In this document: positions 25,796 to 37,537 of the stretch, one piece after another
Numbering within the stretch: the stretch's first letter is position 1
How the letters are laid out: every line of letters begins with the position of its first letter
Made by a program: the position numbers and the translations under genes
Origin: Rusavskia elegans
Lineage: Eukaryota; Ascomycota; Lecanoromycetes; Teloschistales; Teloschistaceae
NCBI GenBank assembly: GCA_011316305.1
Contig: SAUG01000044.1
Coordinates: 310,001-374,000 of the forward strand
Reading direction: 5' to 3'
DNA: 64,000 nt
The notes under the pieces: generated by a model
What the model was told of the DNA's origin: nothing
Seen by the model: only the letters and a program-made list of their open reading frames with translations
Databases searched by the model: none

Positions 25796-26545
25796 TGTTA
25801 TAGGGCTATCTGGAAGTCTGGTACTTCTAAAGATTGGTTGAACTTATTAGTATATCTATAAACGGAGGTATAAAAAGTAAATATTTAAATTTAATTAAAA
25901 ATAAGTCAGTTTAATTACTAGAGTAGTATATAGCGATAACTAATAAATTAAATATAAGCTATAAAAGCGTCGAGTTCGGAATCTATATAAATAAATAAAA
26001 TCCTCTACTATTTAGATTACTTATAGATTAAAATAACTAAAATAGCTCTATTTTAGGATATTTACTTATTAAAACTACTAAGATTATTTAGTTAATTTGT
26101 TTTGGTTTTGGTGCCCGGTGAACCAGTGGTTCTGTGAGCAAATCAAGCGTTGGTATACCAGCATTGAATACACGGTAGTAGAACTTGTACCCCAGTTCAG
26201 TTGACGTAAATAACGGTTCTTTCTATGGAATTTCAATTCAAATTTGCTCAGCAATGTGACGCATCCTTCCACCGATGACTCAACCAACGTAGACTACTAA
26301 GATTATAGTACTTATAGTATTCATTTACTAAAACTACTAAGATTAAAGTATTTATAGTATTTATTTACTAAAAATACTAATATTAAAGTTTTTATATTAC
26401 TTATCTACTAAAACTACTAAAATATTCTTTAGTACTAATATCTAGACTATCCTATATATTTCTGCCTGTCGAAGCGTAATAGAAGATCTAGTACTATACT
26501 AAATATTACTATATTTTCTAAAATATATCGCCTGTTTTTATAATA
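25796..26545 (-). repeat. Gypsy-A LTR, 3' side, carrying an R1 insert
   Basis: Starts TGTTATAGGGC and ends TTTATAATA. Removing the 205-bp R1 insert and its second 14-bp duplication leaves about 531 bp, close to the 494-bp partner. It contains tandem ACTAAAACTACTAAGAT-type units around 26.05-26.42 kb. Confidence 0.85.
26088..26292 (+). repeat. R1 terminal fragment, copy 7, free of RIP
   Basis: 205 bp matching the GTGCCCGG end of R1. It keeps normal CpA/TpG content (words such as GGTGAACCAGTGG and GATGACTCAACC), unlike everything around it. It is bounded by a perfect 14-bp duplication, ACTACTAAGATTAT, at 26074-26087 and 26293-26306. The minus strand is open for 67 codons, but that is short and I do not call it a gene. 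Confidence 0.85.
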
Positions 26546-29500
26546 CTAGGTCTTTTTTTTAGATTTTTTATTTTAAAAAACCTTCCGTCCTTTTTTCTTA
26601 TAGATAAAAGGAAAAGATTATTAATTAAAGATTATTATAATAAAGTTCTATTATTAGGTATCTATATATTAGCTATATATTTTTATCGAAACTATTTTTA
26701 GTTAGGAAAACTCTATTATATTAATAAAGATTCCGAAAAGTATATTAGTTATATAAAATAAACTTATCTTTATAATCTTACTCCGTTAGATACTATATAT
26801 TAGTATCGTCTAGTAAATAAATATAAAAAGTTATAAAGAAAATTATAAAAAATATATATAAAATAATAATATTTACTTTATTAGTTAGATTATATTAAAA
26901 AAAAGTAGCGTATTATAGTTAATAGAGAGCTATAAAATATTAAAGAGTTAGAATAAAAAAAGGTCCCGCGGATCCGCTTTTATCTATCGATTTAAATCTT
27001 TTTATCGATATAGCTTCCGAGTAAATTATCCTATCTAGTAATTTCGGTTAGTTAATAACTTTTTTAATTTCTTTTAGTAGAACTATTATAGAGCCTTCTA
27101 GTAGTTTACTAAGTATTCTTTAGATTCTTAAATATTTTCTAAAATAGAATAACCTTTCTATTTAATTAGATAGTTCTAACCTTTCTATTATAGAATCTTT
27201 TCGACTATAAAGATATTTTCCTTTTATATCTCGAAGTTAAATATCTATTATAACGGCGTTCCGGGGTCGGCTAGTTCTATAAAAGAAAAATAGAATACCG
27301 GGTATACTTTAATATCTTTAAATAGATCGAATTCGAATTTCTAAAGTCCTTTAACTTCTTTAATTAAAAATAGTCCGATTTTAATATAGTTAAAGTTCTT
27401 ATTTAGAGTCCTTATTTTTAGATTCTTTATAGAAAGGTATATTTTATCCTCTTTCTTTAATTAAAGTACTATTTTTTACTTTTTATTCTAGTAATTTACC
27501 AAATATTTCTATATTTTTAGAATATTTCTATAGATTTATTTCTAAATATCGATTTTTTAGATTATTAATTCCGCTAATATATATAGTAGCGGTCGTTTAA
27601 ATAAATTCGGATCCTTTCTATTATCGATATAAAATAGTATTTCTTTTATTATATTTAATTCTCTTATATTAAATAATAATTATATTATTAATAGGAGTAA
27701 AATCTAATTATTATAAACGTCGTTAATATAATACCTTAGATATTATTCTAAAATCTAGTTAGTACGTTCTATTTAACTATCCGTTATCGGGTAGAAAGCT
27801 ATTAATATTTTTAATTTTATACTAAGTAAAAAAATAAGTATTTTCTAATTATTCGAAGTAAAGAACTTATTTCTATTATTTATTAATACTTCTAATACTC
27901 CGTAGTATTAAAATAGTCGATCTAGAATAATAAATCCAAGTTATTCTACTATAAAAACTTTCTATAATAGATTTATATAGATATATTTCGTAAGTCTGTT
28001 TATTATATTAAGTATCGAGTTATATTTTATATTTATTATCGGTTCTTTCGATTTTAGGAATTTAATAATAAAATCTAATATAACTTCCTTCTATAGTAAA
28101 TCCGATAGTCTCTAATATTAGATTATTCTATAACGAGTATATATATTATATTTATTTTACTAATAACTAAAATATTTTTTAATATATACCTCGATATATT
28201 ACCTTATATTAGAAAACTAGTAATAGTATTATAAAAGTTATATTATTTTTATTATATCTAGATACTTCTATAGTATTCTATTCTAGTATTTTTTAATATA
28301 TTCGTCGATTTTATTATCTAGTACTTATAGTTTTTCTTTTTTAATAGAAAACTGTTTTTAATTATCTCTAAATATAGATAACGTCGTATTTATCTTATAT
28401 TAATTTACTAATAGTAATCTATTATTATTAATTTTAAGAATACTATTATTAAAAACTTCTTTTATTTTTATATAATTTCTTTTTTAATTTTAAATATCTA
28501 TTTTTCTATTTTTTTTATCTAGGGTATAGTATATTTTAAATTTATATTAACCGAGGAATTTAGACTATTATATTTATTTTCTCTGAAATTATTTTATTAT
28601 TATAAAGTATAAAACGTTTTTATAATCTATAAAAATTATTAATTCTAGTAATCTTTCGGCGTATACTTTCTATTATTCTAGTATAACTATTATAGCTAGT
28701 AGTTTCTTATTATATATATCGTAGTTCTATTCCGCTAGCGATAAACTTCTTAATATATACGCTACCGGAAACTATTTACTATTATACTATTATAGAAGGT
28801 ATATATTTATAGCTAGATCTAATAAATCTATTTCTATTTTAATAGTTTTTTTAAATCGAATATTTTAAGTACTGGATCTTTTATATATTTTCCTTTAAAA
28901 TTTTTAAATATTTACTATTCCTTTTCTCCCTAATATTATTCGATAGTATTTTTTTATTAAAGCTATTAGAATAAAAGCTTTTTTAAAATAGTTTCTTATA
29001 AACTTTTAATTATAGTTTATAAACCGAGGAAACTTTAGACTTCTTTAATATTTATAAATATCTTCTATTCTATAATAGCTTTTAGTTTACTAGAGTCGAT
29101 ATATAGCCTGTTATACCCTATAATAAATTCTAGAAAGTCGACTTCTTTTTTATAGAATTTATACTTTTTTTATTTAAAATATAAATCTTTCCTCTCTAGA
29201 TATTTAAGAACTTTACTAACGTATTACTTATATTCTTCGAATATCTTAAAAAAAACTAGAATATTATCGAGGTAGGTAATAATAAATATATCCAATTATT
29301 TTTTGAATATAATATTAATTATATTCTAATAGATTACCGGGACGTTTATAAATCTAAATAGTATAACTATATATTTATAATAACTATACCGTATTTAAAA
29401 AGCTATTTTCTATTTTTTTCCGGCTTTTATTTATATAAGGTTATATATTCTTCGAAAATCGAATTTTATAAAATATCGTACTCTAGAAAATCTATTTTTA

Positions 29501-31409
29501 AATTTACTAATATTCGGTAGTAGATATTTATTTTTAATTATTATAATATTTAGCTTCCGGTAATCGATATATAGGTGGAATATTCCGTTATTTTTAGATA
29601 TAAAGAGGTTCCGGTATACTACCGGTAATTAAAATTTTATAATAAATCTCTTTTTTATATTTTTATCTAGATATTTATAGAATAATTGAAATACCGTCGC
29701 GGATAGAAGATAGATAAATTAAAATGTAGATTATTTATCTAGTTTAAATCTAATTTTATAATACTATAATTAATATTTAGGTAGTATTTTTATAATTACT
29801 TTTTTCTAAAATAAGTTTATCTAATTTTTATATTTACCTAAAATCCTTTCTAATAGATTTTCTATTAACTTTTTATTAAATAGTATAGAGTTTTTAAAAG
29901 GTTTATAATTTTCTTTTTTACTTCTATTTTATTAATCTAGCTAACCTTTACCGGTATCTAATAAATCGGACCTAAATAGTTTTTAGTTATTCTTTTTCGA
30001 AGCTATAAATTTACGTTTTATATTCTATTTTCTATTTATCTAAAAACGCTATATTAGCGTAAGCTAAATACTTTCTATATATAAGTATTTTTTAAAGTTA
30101 AATACTCTTTTTTCCGGGTCTATTACTAGATTATAATCCTTTAATTAAAGAATTTTAAATATAATTTTATAGCTAGCTATTCTAATAATATTAAACTAAA
30201 GATCCTTTTAATACTAGTTAATTATTATTTAAAGCGGTATTATCTTTTCTATAATCTTTCTATCTCTATTCGGTATTTTATTTCTATCGATAACTATTAA
30301 ATTATATAGATCCTTTTTTTTAATTTAAAGGAACTTTTTTCTTTTAGTTAAATCCTTTAATATAAAATTTCCGGTTATATTTAAATTAATAAATATTTTA
30401 ACCTCCTATAATCTATTATTAATTTCGATAATTATATTTATTTTGAAATTATATATATATAAATAGCTAAATTTAGTTACTTTTTCCGAGCTATAAAATT
30501 ATACGTTTATAGTATACCTATTATTATAAGATTTTAACTTTTCCCGAATCGTCGTTTATATTATTATATTTTTTACTTTTATAGTCTATTTATAAAATAT
30601 ATCTATAGAGTCTTTAATTAAAGATTTTATTTCTTTTCTACTATTTTTTCTAGTATTTATATCTACTATATATAATATATCCGGAATAGTTTTAAATATT
30701 ATAACTTTCGATTTTAATAGGTATTATAGGAGCGCGTTAGTATAGTTTTAATAAATACTATCCGATTCTTTCCTTTTCCGATTTATAGATTCTATAATTA
30801 TTATTATAGCAGGCGATTTAACTAAATAGTACGTATTAATCTCCTATTATTATATTTTTTTATTATATTATCGATTTAGAAATAATTTTATTTTTAGAGA
30901 TATTATTTCCGAGTTTTTTTTCTAATATATTAATAATATTATTTACTTTTTAGTTCTATTAATTACTCTTTAGATATTTATTCTTAATATATATTTTATA
31001 AATATTTTTATATCCTTTGTAGATTACTATAAATCTTTCTTTTACTAATTTCTTATTATAAAGGGCCTAAAGGTAACTAGTTTAATATCTTCTATTATTA
31101 TAATCTTCTATCTAGAGGCTGCTTTCCTTCTAGTAGATTCTATTGATATTTATAGCTAAATATTATTTATTATAACTTTCTATAGTATTTTATTATATTC
31201 TATAGATATAAATTTTGTATCTAAACTAGCTTCCTAGAGTTTAAAACTATTATTATTATCTTTTAAAACTATTTTTTACTAGTCTTTAGATTTCTTTAGC
31301 GTAGCGTTAAGCTGTCGTTATTATACTTTATTTTATCGATACTCTTTCGCGAAATAGTCTAATTTACTATAATTATAGTATATTTTAGAATTCTTATTCC
31401 CTTTATTAT

Positions 31410-31820
31410 TATAACGTCTCTATATATCAGAAGGCGTTACGTTCGAGCCTAGCTACAGCCGTAGGCGTAGTCCGAACTACTAAATAGTAAGGGAGTCCTA
31501 GTATAGGTTATCGCGACCAATCCCGTATAGCTATAAAGATACGGTTACGATATTATAAGGTATTTTCGTTATATAGATAAGTAGGAAGAGAATATATAAG
31601 AATATTTAATAATTATATTAATAACTAATGAGAGAAACTATCTAATAGGAATAAAGGAGCGATATATATAATAATGGTAGCCGATAGTACCGACAGGTAG
31701 CTATTTCGCTAAAACTCTGTTAGAAAAATCGGCTATAGCGGCTATAGGCGGCTATAGATAATTGGCGTCGCTTGGCCAGCCAATCTTTCAGAGTATCTCT
31801 GTGGAATCGTGGACGTAACA
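31410..31820. mobile_element. Orphan solo LTR (411 bp) in gypsy-A Gag region
   Basis: Starts TATAACGTC (RIPed TGTAACGTC) and ends GACGTAACA, perfect 9-bp inverted termini once RIP is allowed for. Flanked by a perfect 5-bp duplication, ATTAT, at 31405-31409 and 31821-31825. A second copy of the same length is at 42667-43077. TG...CA ends and 5-bp duplications point to an LTR, but no internal retrotransposon of this family is in the window. Confidence 0.8.
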
Positions 31821-32681
31821 ATTATTTCTAGGGTTTTTCCTTTTATATCGCTATTATATAGAATCTAGTTCTATTAGTATTAATCTGTAGTAGCTATTTC
31901 CTGACTACTTTTTACTTAGGTACTATTTTCTATAGGGTCGTTCCGAATAATATCCCGTATTACCTCGTAGTCTACTATTATAGTATTTTTCGATATTTCT
32001 TTTATATAATTTATTATCGAGGTTAATAGATATTTTAGTTAGATTATCTAGTATATTATATTTTCGATAATTATATATAAATTTATCTTTTACTCGTTTT
32101 TTAAATCTTCGTCTAAATATTATATATAGGGCGTTATCGTTTTATTCCTTTAGTAGTACCTATTTTTTAAATCGTATAGCGTAGTTAAATACTATATTCT
32201 TTTATTAAAGATATTAAATAAAGTATTTAGTAGTTTAGATTTTATTTAAAACTCTAAAATTTTTACGAATAGCTTTTTTAAATTCTATAAATTATATAAA
32301 AATACGTTTATTATCTTTATTATCGTCTATATATTATCGAAGGATAGATTTTATCTAGTACTAGATTCGTCTTCGAAGGTAGAATATAGCGAAGAGTATT
32401 TTCTTCTCCTTAGATATAAAATAGAATATTAAGTATATATTTAATTATACGAGCCAGTTTTCTAATTTATTACGGTTTCGATAGTATTTATTAGATTTAT
32501 TAATTTTAATACTATAAAAGCGTTAATTAGTAGAAGGAATACTAACTTCCTTATTACTACTATTATTTTTTATCTAATCTTCCTTTCCTTTAGATTCGGA
32601 CTATTTAACTATATTACTGGAGTTATTTAGGGTAGAGGTTTAACGTTAACCTGCGATAGATATTCTAAAGGTATTTTAAAG

Positions 32682-33175
32682 TATTATAGAACTATCTAGC
32701 CGTTTAGTATCTCTAAAAATTAGCTAGATTTATTTGTATATCTATAAACGGAGATATAATAGATAATTATTTAAATTTAATTAAAAATAAATCAATTTAA
32801 TTACTAGAGTAATATATAGCGATAACTAATAAATTAAATACGAGCTATAAAGATATCGAGTTCGGGATCTATATAGATAAATAAAATCCTCTACTATTTA
32901 GATTCTTTATAGACTAAAATAATTAAAACAGCTCTATTTCAGGATATTTACTTACTAAAACTATTGAAATTAAGGTATTTATAGTATTTATTTACTAAAA
33001 CTACTAAAATTAAAATATTTATAGTATTTATCTACTAAGACTACTAAGATATTCTTTAGTACTAATACCTAGACTATCTTATATATCTTTGCCTATCGAG
33101 ACGTAATAGGAGATCCAACGCTGTACGGAATACTACCGCGTTTCCTAAGGCACGACGCCGCCCGTGCTTATAATA
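32682..33175 (-). repeat. Gypsy-A LTR, 5' side
   Basis: 494 bp, from the RIPed TATTATAG start to TGCTTATAATA. Matches the left LTR and the solo LTRs at 7669-8160 and 62108-62559. Near the outer end it keeps GC-rich words (ACGACGCCGCCCG) seen in those copies. Confidence 0.85.
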
Positions 33176-36100
33176 GAGATATACTATTTTTTAATCCACT
33201 TTAAAAATTCTAGAATATTATTTAAATATATAGTTTTAAACTTTATATTAGCTTTAAATTTAATAATTTTCTTTTAGTATATTGAAACTATCTAGTATTC
33301 GTCTTTGGTTTTTAGTAGTAGAACTTAATTAAAATATAAATAAATATCGATAATTAAAAGAAAATATTCGTAGCTCTTTCGTAATAGTAGAAAAGGATTA
33401 TAGACGTTGATAGAAACTAGGTATAGAATTATAGACTTACGATTACTAATATAGTAATTTCTACTATCTATTATCTTTACTTTAATATAGATATTATAGA
33501 TTCTACCGAAATTTCGAGCTATTAGAATTTGCTTTATTAGATTAGTAACTTTATTAGTTTTCATTATTACTATAGAATTAAAGTAATTAAAACCCCTATA
33601 TTATAGATCGTATTTATATTTTTCGAATATCTATTTTTTTTAAAGCGCTAGTAGAAAGGTTAGTCTAAATATTAGTCTAGATAGGAGCTTCGGAGGTAGA
33701 TAAAGCTAAATAAATTAGTAAATATAGAGATTCGATAATAGAAAAAGTAGTTTCTTCGAAAATTTTAATAATTACTAAAACTATATAGATTCCTTTACTT
33801 TTTTTAACTTTAATAATTTATTTATCTTATTTATTATTTATCTAAATATAATTTTTATTAAAATTACCGATAAGGCTTTTTAATATAGCTTTCTTCTAGA
33901 TAGAAAATTAATTCTAAGTAACGGAATATAAAGAATATCGATAAATAATAGCTCGTTACTATCTAGTATTTATAGTATAACGGTCCTATATTAATTTATA
34001 TATAATCTTTTCTTTTTAATTTTAATAACTCGCCGTTTAATATAAATTATAGATAGTTAGAATAGTTAAAGTTAGTTAGTTATATAAATTAAAGCGCCCG
34101 AATCTATAATCTAGAATATAATAAAAAGTAAAGGCTTATTAGTAAAATCTTTATTTAAAATAGCTATTTTATAGTCTACCTTCTCGTCTTCGTTATTTTC
34201 GAAAGAAAAAGATTCTAAAAACTCCTCGTTGAATAATCTTCCGACGTTATAAACCCGATAGTCTATCTTTTTAGAAAACTAATTCTTTTCTTTATATTTA
34301 CTTTTATTTTTAGTAGTTTTTTTTAACTTCGATTTAGATTTAGCTTTAAACTATCGTTAGAATTACTTTTTTTCGGGATAATTATATAGTTTATAGCCCG
34401 GAACGTCGTATAGAAAATATCTTTCTTCGTCTAATAATAAATCCTTTTTATACGATCTAGATTTACTTATATAGAAATTTAGCCTCGAATTCTACGCGGA
34501 TAGTCGGCCGGATCTATTATTCGCCTAGTTAATAGATTTATTAGTTTATAAAAATAGTTTTTTCTTCTAGAATATTTTTATAGCGCGGTCGAGATTAATA
34601 TTTTTTTATATATCGATAATATCGACGATAGTCTAGTATTTTTCCGGAAGTAAATATAAAAGAATTTAGAATTAATATTTGTTTATAATTATTAATTTTA
34701 TTATAAAATCGTATTTAAAATGCTTTTATACTATTAAAGTCATCTAGTCTATAGTATAGTTTATAAATTTAGCGGAATATTTTTTAAATTTAATATATTA
34801 GCTATATAATATCCGATTCGTAATTTAAAAATAATTTTAATATTTTATCTTTAGAATCTACTATATTATTCTAGCGGTAGGTAACTTTCCGATAACTTTA
34901 TAGTCGTCCGTAACGACGTACTATAGAAAGATAAAGTAAACTTTTATATCGCTTTTCTATTCTAAAAAACCGTCTAGTAAGCCGGTAAAAAATTTATTCG
35001 GAGATATTAGTATTAATAATTCCGTTAATACTAGAATTAGAATAGTATACTATTAGATAATATACTATAGATCTTTTTATACTATATAGATTTATATAGT
35101 ACGGAACTATTTATCTTTTTTTCTATAAATAAAAATAATAATAGACTACCGTCTAAAATTAGTAAATTCGTCGGCTTTAGCGTTAATTTATAATAAATAT
35201 AGAATCAATTTATTATAAAATTAAATAATTAGTTAATAGTAAAATAAACGAAAAGATTATAAAATCTATTAGTAAAAAAATTTTATATTTTATTAATCCG
35301 AGTAACTAAATTTCTATAGACGTTCGAATAACTAAATTTCTATTTCTATTTCTATATAGATAATCCGATATTACTAGTTCATTCGTCCCGAATATATATC
35401 TAGCTATCGGATAGTTTATTTAATACGATAATACTATTAGTCTAGATTTTTCGATTCTATTTACCGCTTTCTAAATATACTATTCTACGTATTAATAGCC
35501 GTTTTCTTTAGTTTTTACTAGGCGATAGCTTTTCTAGCTAGATTATATCGAATCTCTTTTAATATATAAATTCTACTCTCGATTTAAATATACTATTCCG
35601 CGTATTAAATTTCGTTTTTTTAGTTTTTATTAAACGATTTAGATTATATCGAAGCCTTTTTCGATTTAAAAATACTATTCTTAGTTTAAATATACTTTTT
35701 CGTATAGTAGATACTATTTTCTTTTAAACCGAATTTTTTCTAAAAATATTAATTAATATTAGATTATATCGAAATCTTTTTTAATTTAGAGATTCTATTT
35801 CTAATTTAAATATACTATTCCGCGTAGTAGATACTAATTTTTATTTAAACCGGATCTTTTCTATAGTTTACTAAATAGTAATAATATAGCCGGACTATTC
35901 CGATTCTATTTTCGATTTAAATATACTATTTAGAATATTTAGTTTTTCGATATTAGATTTCGATACTATTTTTCTATTCGAATAGTATATACTAGCTCTT
36001 TATAGACTATAGTAGTCTAAAGTTCTATATCCGTCTAGACGGTTTAAAACTTACTATATATATTGGTTATAATAGAAAATACTATTATAAACCCGGGTTT

Positions 36101-36435
36101 ATAATCTTTAAAAATAAATACGTATTTTAATATAATAGGAAAAACTATAGAAAAAATTCTATCTATTTAACTAATTAAAATGTAGATAAAAACTTTATAT
36201 AGAATTTTTACTTTCTAAATTAAACTAGCGTAGCAAAGCCTCGATATAGATTATTTAATCTATAATCTTTTAGCGTAAATCTTTTAGCGCGAACCTTTAG
36301 AACGATCTATATACTAAAACTTCGGTATAAACTATATAATTTATACTATTTTAACGCGAGTCTCGATACGAATTTTAGACGAGCTTTAGCGCGAGCCTTA
36401 GCGCGAGTTTTAGCGCGAGCCTTATCTGAACTGCC

Positions 36436-36663
36436 GTTTTTTTAATAGATAAAAATATATAAAGATTTTATCGTATATATAGAAAAATCGAATTTTTATT
36501 TATTTAATTTCGATACGATCGAATATCAATATATAATGATGCTATACGAGAAAATTCTATATAATAATATTTTATTTTCAACGAATATATTCGTTATAGA
36601 AATTTTTCGAAAATTTTTATATTTAAATATATTTATTTAATTAATATTGATTTTATTTATTTA
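36436..36663. other. RIPed DNA between copia LTR and island
   Basis: Extremely AT-rich. It may include more RIPed transposase sequence of the Tc1/mariner remnant that follows, but no motif could be read. Confidence 0.35.
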
Positions 36664-36939
36664 GTATAGAATCCGCTACGGGATTTTGCCGAAAGAGAAA
36701 TACGCTTTATTATCTGGTCCCTTTTCAGTTCGGACCTTAATTCTATAGAAACGCTTTAGGATATAAAGGATTATCTCCAGGCGCGCTTCCCCGCGAAAAT
36801 GACGCTAACGATGCTTCGCGAGGCGGTAAAAGAGGCGTGGGTAGCTATCCCGCAGAGCAGACTCGTTGAGTTGCTAGATGGGATGAATACGCGTTGCGAG
36901 GCTGTGATTACTGCAGGGGGAATGAACATTGATTACTAG
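36664..36939 (+). pseudogene. Tc1/mariner transposase, C-terminal remnant, half RIPed
   Basis: One frame decodes to the end of a Tc1/mariner transposase: Ile-Trp-Ser-Leu-Phe-Ser-Ser-Asp-Leu-Asn-Ser-Ile-Glu at 36712-36750, the family's Trp-Pro-x-(Tyr/Phe)-Ser-Pro-Asp-Leu-Asn-Pro-Ile-Glu block with the third catalytic acidic residue. A TAG at 36757-36759 sits where the family has Trp (Glu-x-Leu-Trp). After it the frame is clean for 59 codons (Asp-Tyr-Leu-Gln-Ala-Arg..., Arg-Leu-Val-Glu-Leu..., ending Asn-Ile-Asp-Tyr) to TAG 36937-36939. The N-terminal half and first two catalytic Asp are not recognisable. Mutation from CCA/TGG to CTA/TAG on the left and none on the right makes this the edge of the RIPed zone. 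Confidence 0.85.
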
Positions 36940-37537
36940 AATTGCGTTCGTACATGGTATCTCTGTGGTCACCACCGTCGTCATTCTACAGTCTCACAAC
37001 ATCAGATCATTGCTTCTACTCCATCTACAGTCAATCTACATGCTCTACTCGTCGTCACTTATCCCCTTTCTCTCTGCGCATCCCAGATACCGTCGTACAG
37101 CACCTCATCGCCATTAGCAATACACCAAGCAGTGGCAGTATTTTACTTTCACTCAATGCATACATTTAATCTACAGTCTATCTACATGTTCATGTCTACG
37201 ATCAATCATATCTATTTCCATATAGTGCAACCAGTACATATCCGGTAAAGTTAGTAACCCTAAGATGCACTTTGTATATATATTTCTCTGATTTTTCTGA
37301 TTGGTCGGACCCTATCCATCACCCAAAATAGAAGTCATTACCCAAACACCATTCCGACTGGAGAACACCATGACTTGAGATTCCCCTTGACAGTATTAAT
37401 CATGATATATATCAAGGATCGAGGAAACATTGCGTGCGACAAGGAAAAACGCTGCTTACTGAGTATTGTTAGTAATGATTTAACTGCGCGGATTCAACTG
37501 GGGAACACCATCTCTAACACACGCCTCAAGTCGACGC
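36940..37537. other. Non-RIPed intergenic DNA
   Basis: Normal base composition starts directly after the transposase stop. A pair of related words, CATCTACAGTCAATCTACATG and AATCTACAGTCTATCTACATG, lies near 37.02 and 37.17 kb. Open frames here are short, overlap each other and lack any familiar protein, so I call no gene. It may hold the 3' untranslated region of the minus-strand gene that ends at 37538. Confidence 0.5.

Larger units (their letters stand above)
25796..33175 (-). mobile_element. Full-length Ty3/gypsy retrotransposon (gypsy-A), 7380 bp
   Basis: Two LTRs (25796-26545, enlarged by an R1 insert, and 32682-33175) with RIPed TGTTATAG...TTATAACA ends, and a perfect 5-bp duplication, GAGAT, at 25791-25795 and 33176-33180. 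The minus strand decodes to a Gag CX2CX4HX4C knuckle at 31339-31380 with its Cys and His residues read as Tyr. It also gives a gypsy reverse transcriptase whose Tyr-Leu-Asp-Asn motif (from Tyr-Leu-Asp-Asp) is at 29263-29274. The order Gag, RT from right to left, with integrase expected at lower coordinates, fits Ty3/gypsy. Many RIP stops make it dead. It landed in the integrase of the older copia element. Confidence 0.9.
21827..36435 (-). mobile_element. Ty1/copia retrotransposon split by R1 and gypsy-A insertions
   Basis: A single minus-strand copia element can be read in pieces. From its 5' side: LTR-like block at ~36108-36435; Gag zinc knuckle at 34378-34419; protease Asp-Ser-Gly-Ala at 34093-34104; integrase end at ~25.3-25.8 kb; reverse transcriptase Tyr-Ile-Asp-Asn (normally Tyr-Val-Asp-Asp) at 23369-23380; RNase H at ~22.3-22.9 kb; LTR at 21827-22150. 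In the knuckle all three Cys and the His read as Tyr, the expected RIP outcome. Integrase is interrupted at 25796 by gypsy-A, and an R1 copy sits at 24340. The LTR outer flanks (AATAT against GTTTT) do not match, so the outer limits are uncertain. Confidence 0.75.

Noticed and set aside
26084..26287. 67-codon minus-strand open frame over the RIP-free R1 fragment
   Set aside because: It starts and ends at the edges of the insert. Openness over 200 bp of normal DNA is not strong evidence, and no protein family is recognised.
33325..33564. 79-codon minus-strand open frame
   Set aside because: Lies within the copia polyprotein region and is Ile/Tyr/Asn-rich. It is best read as a RIPed piece of that pseudogene and not as a separate gene.
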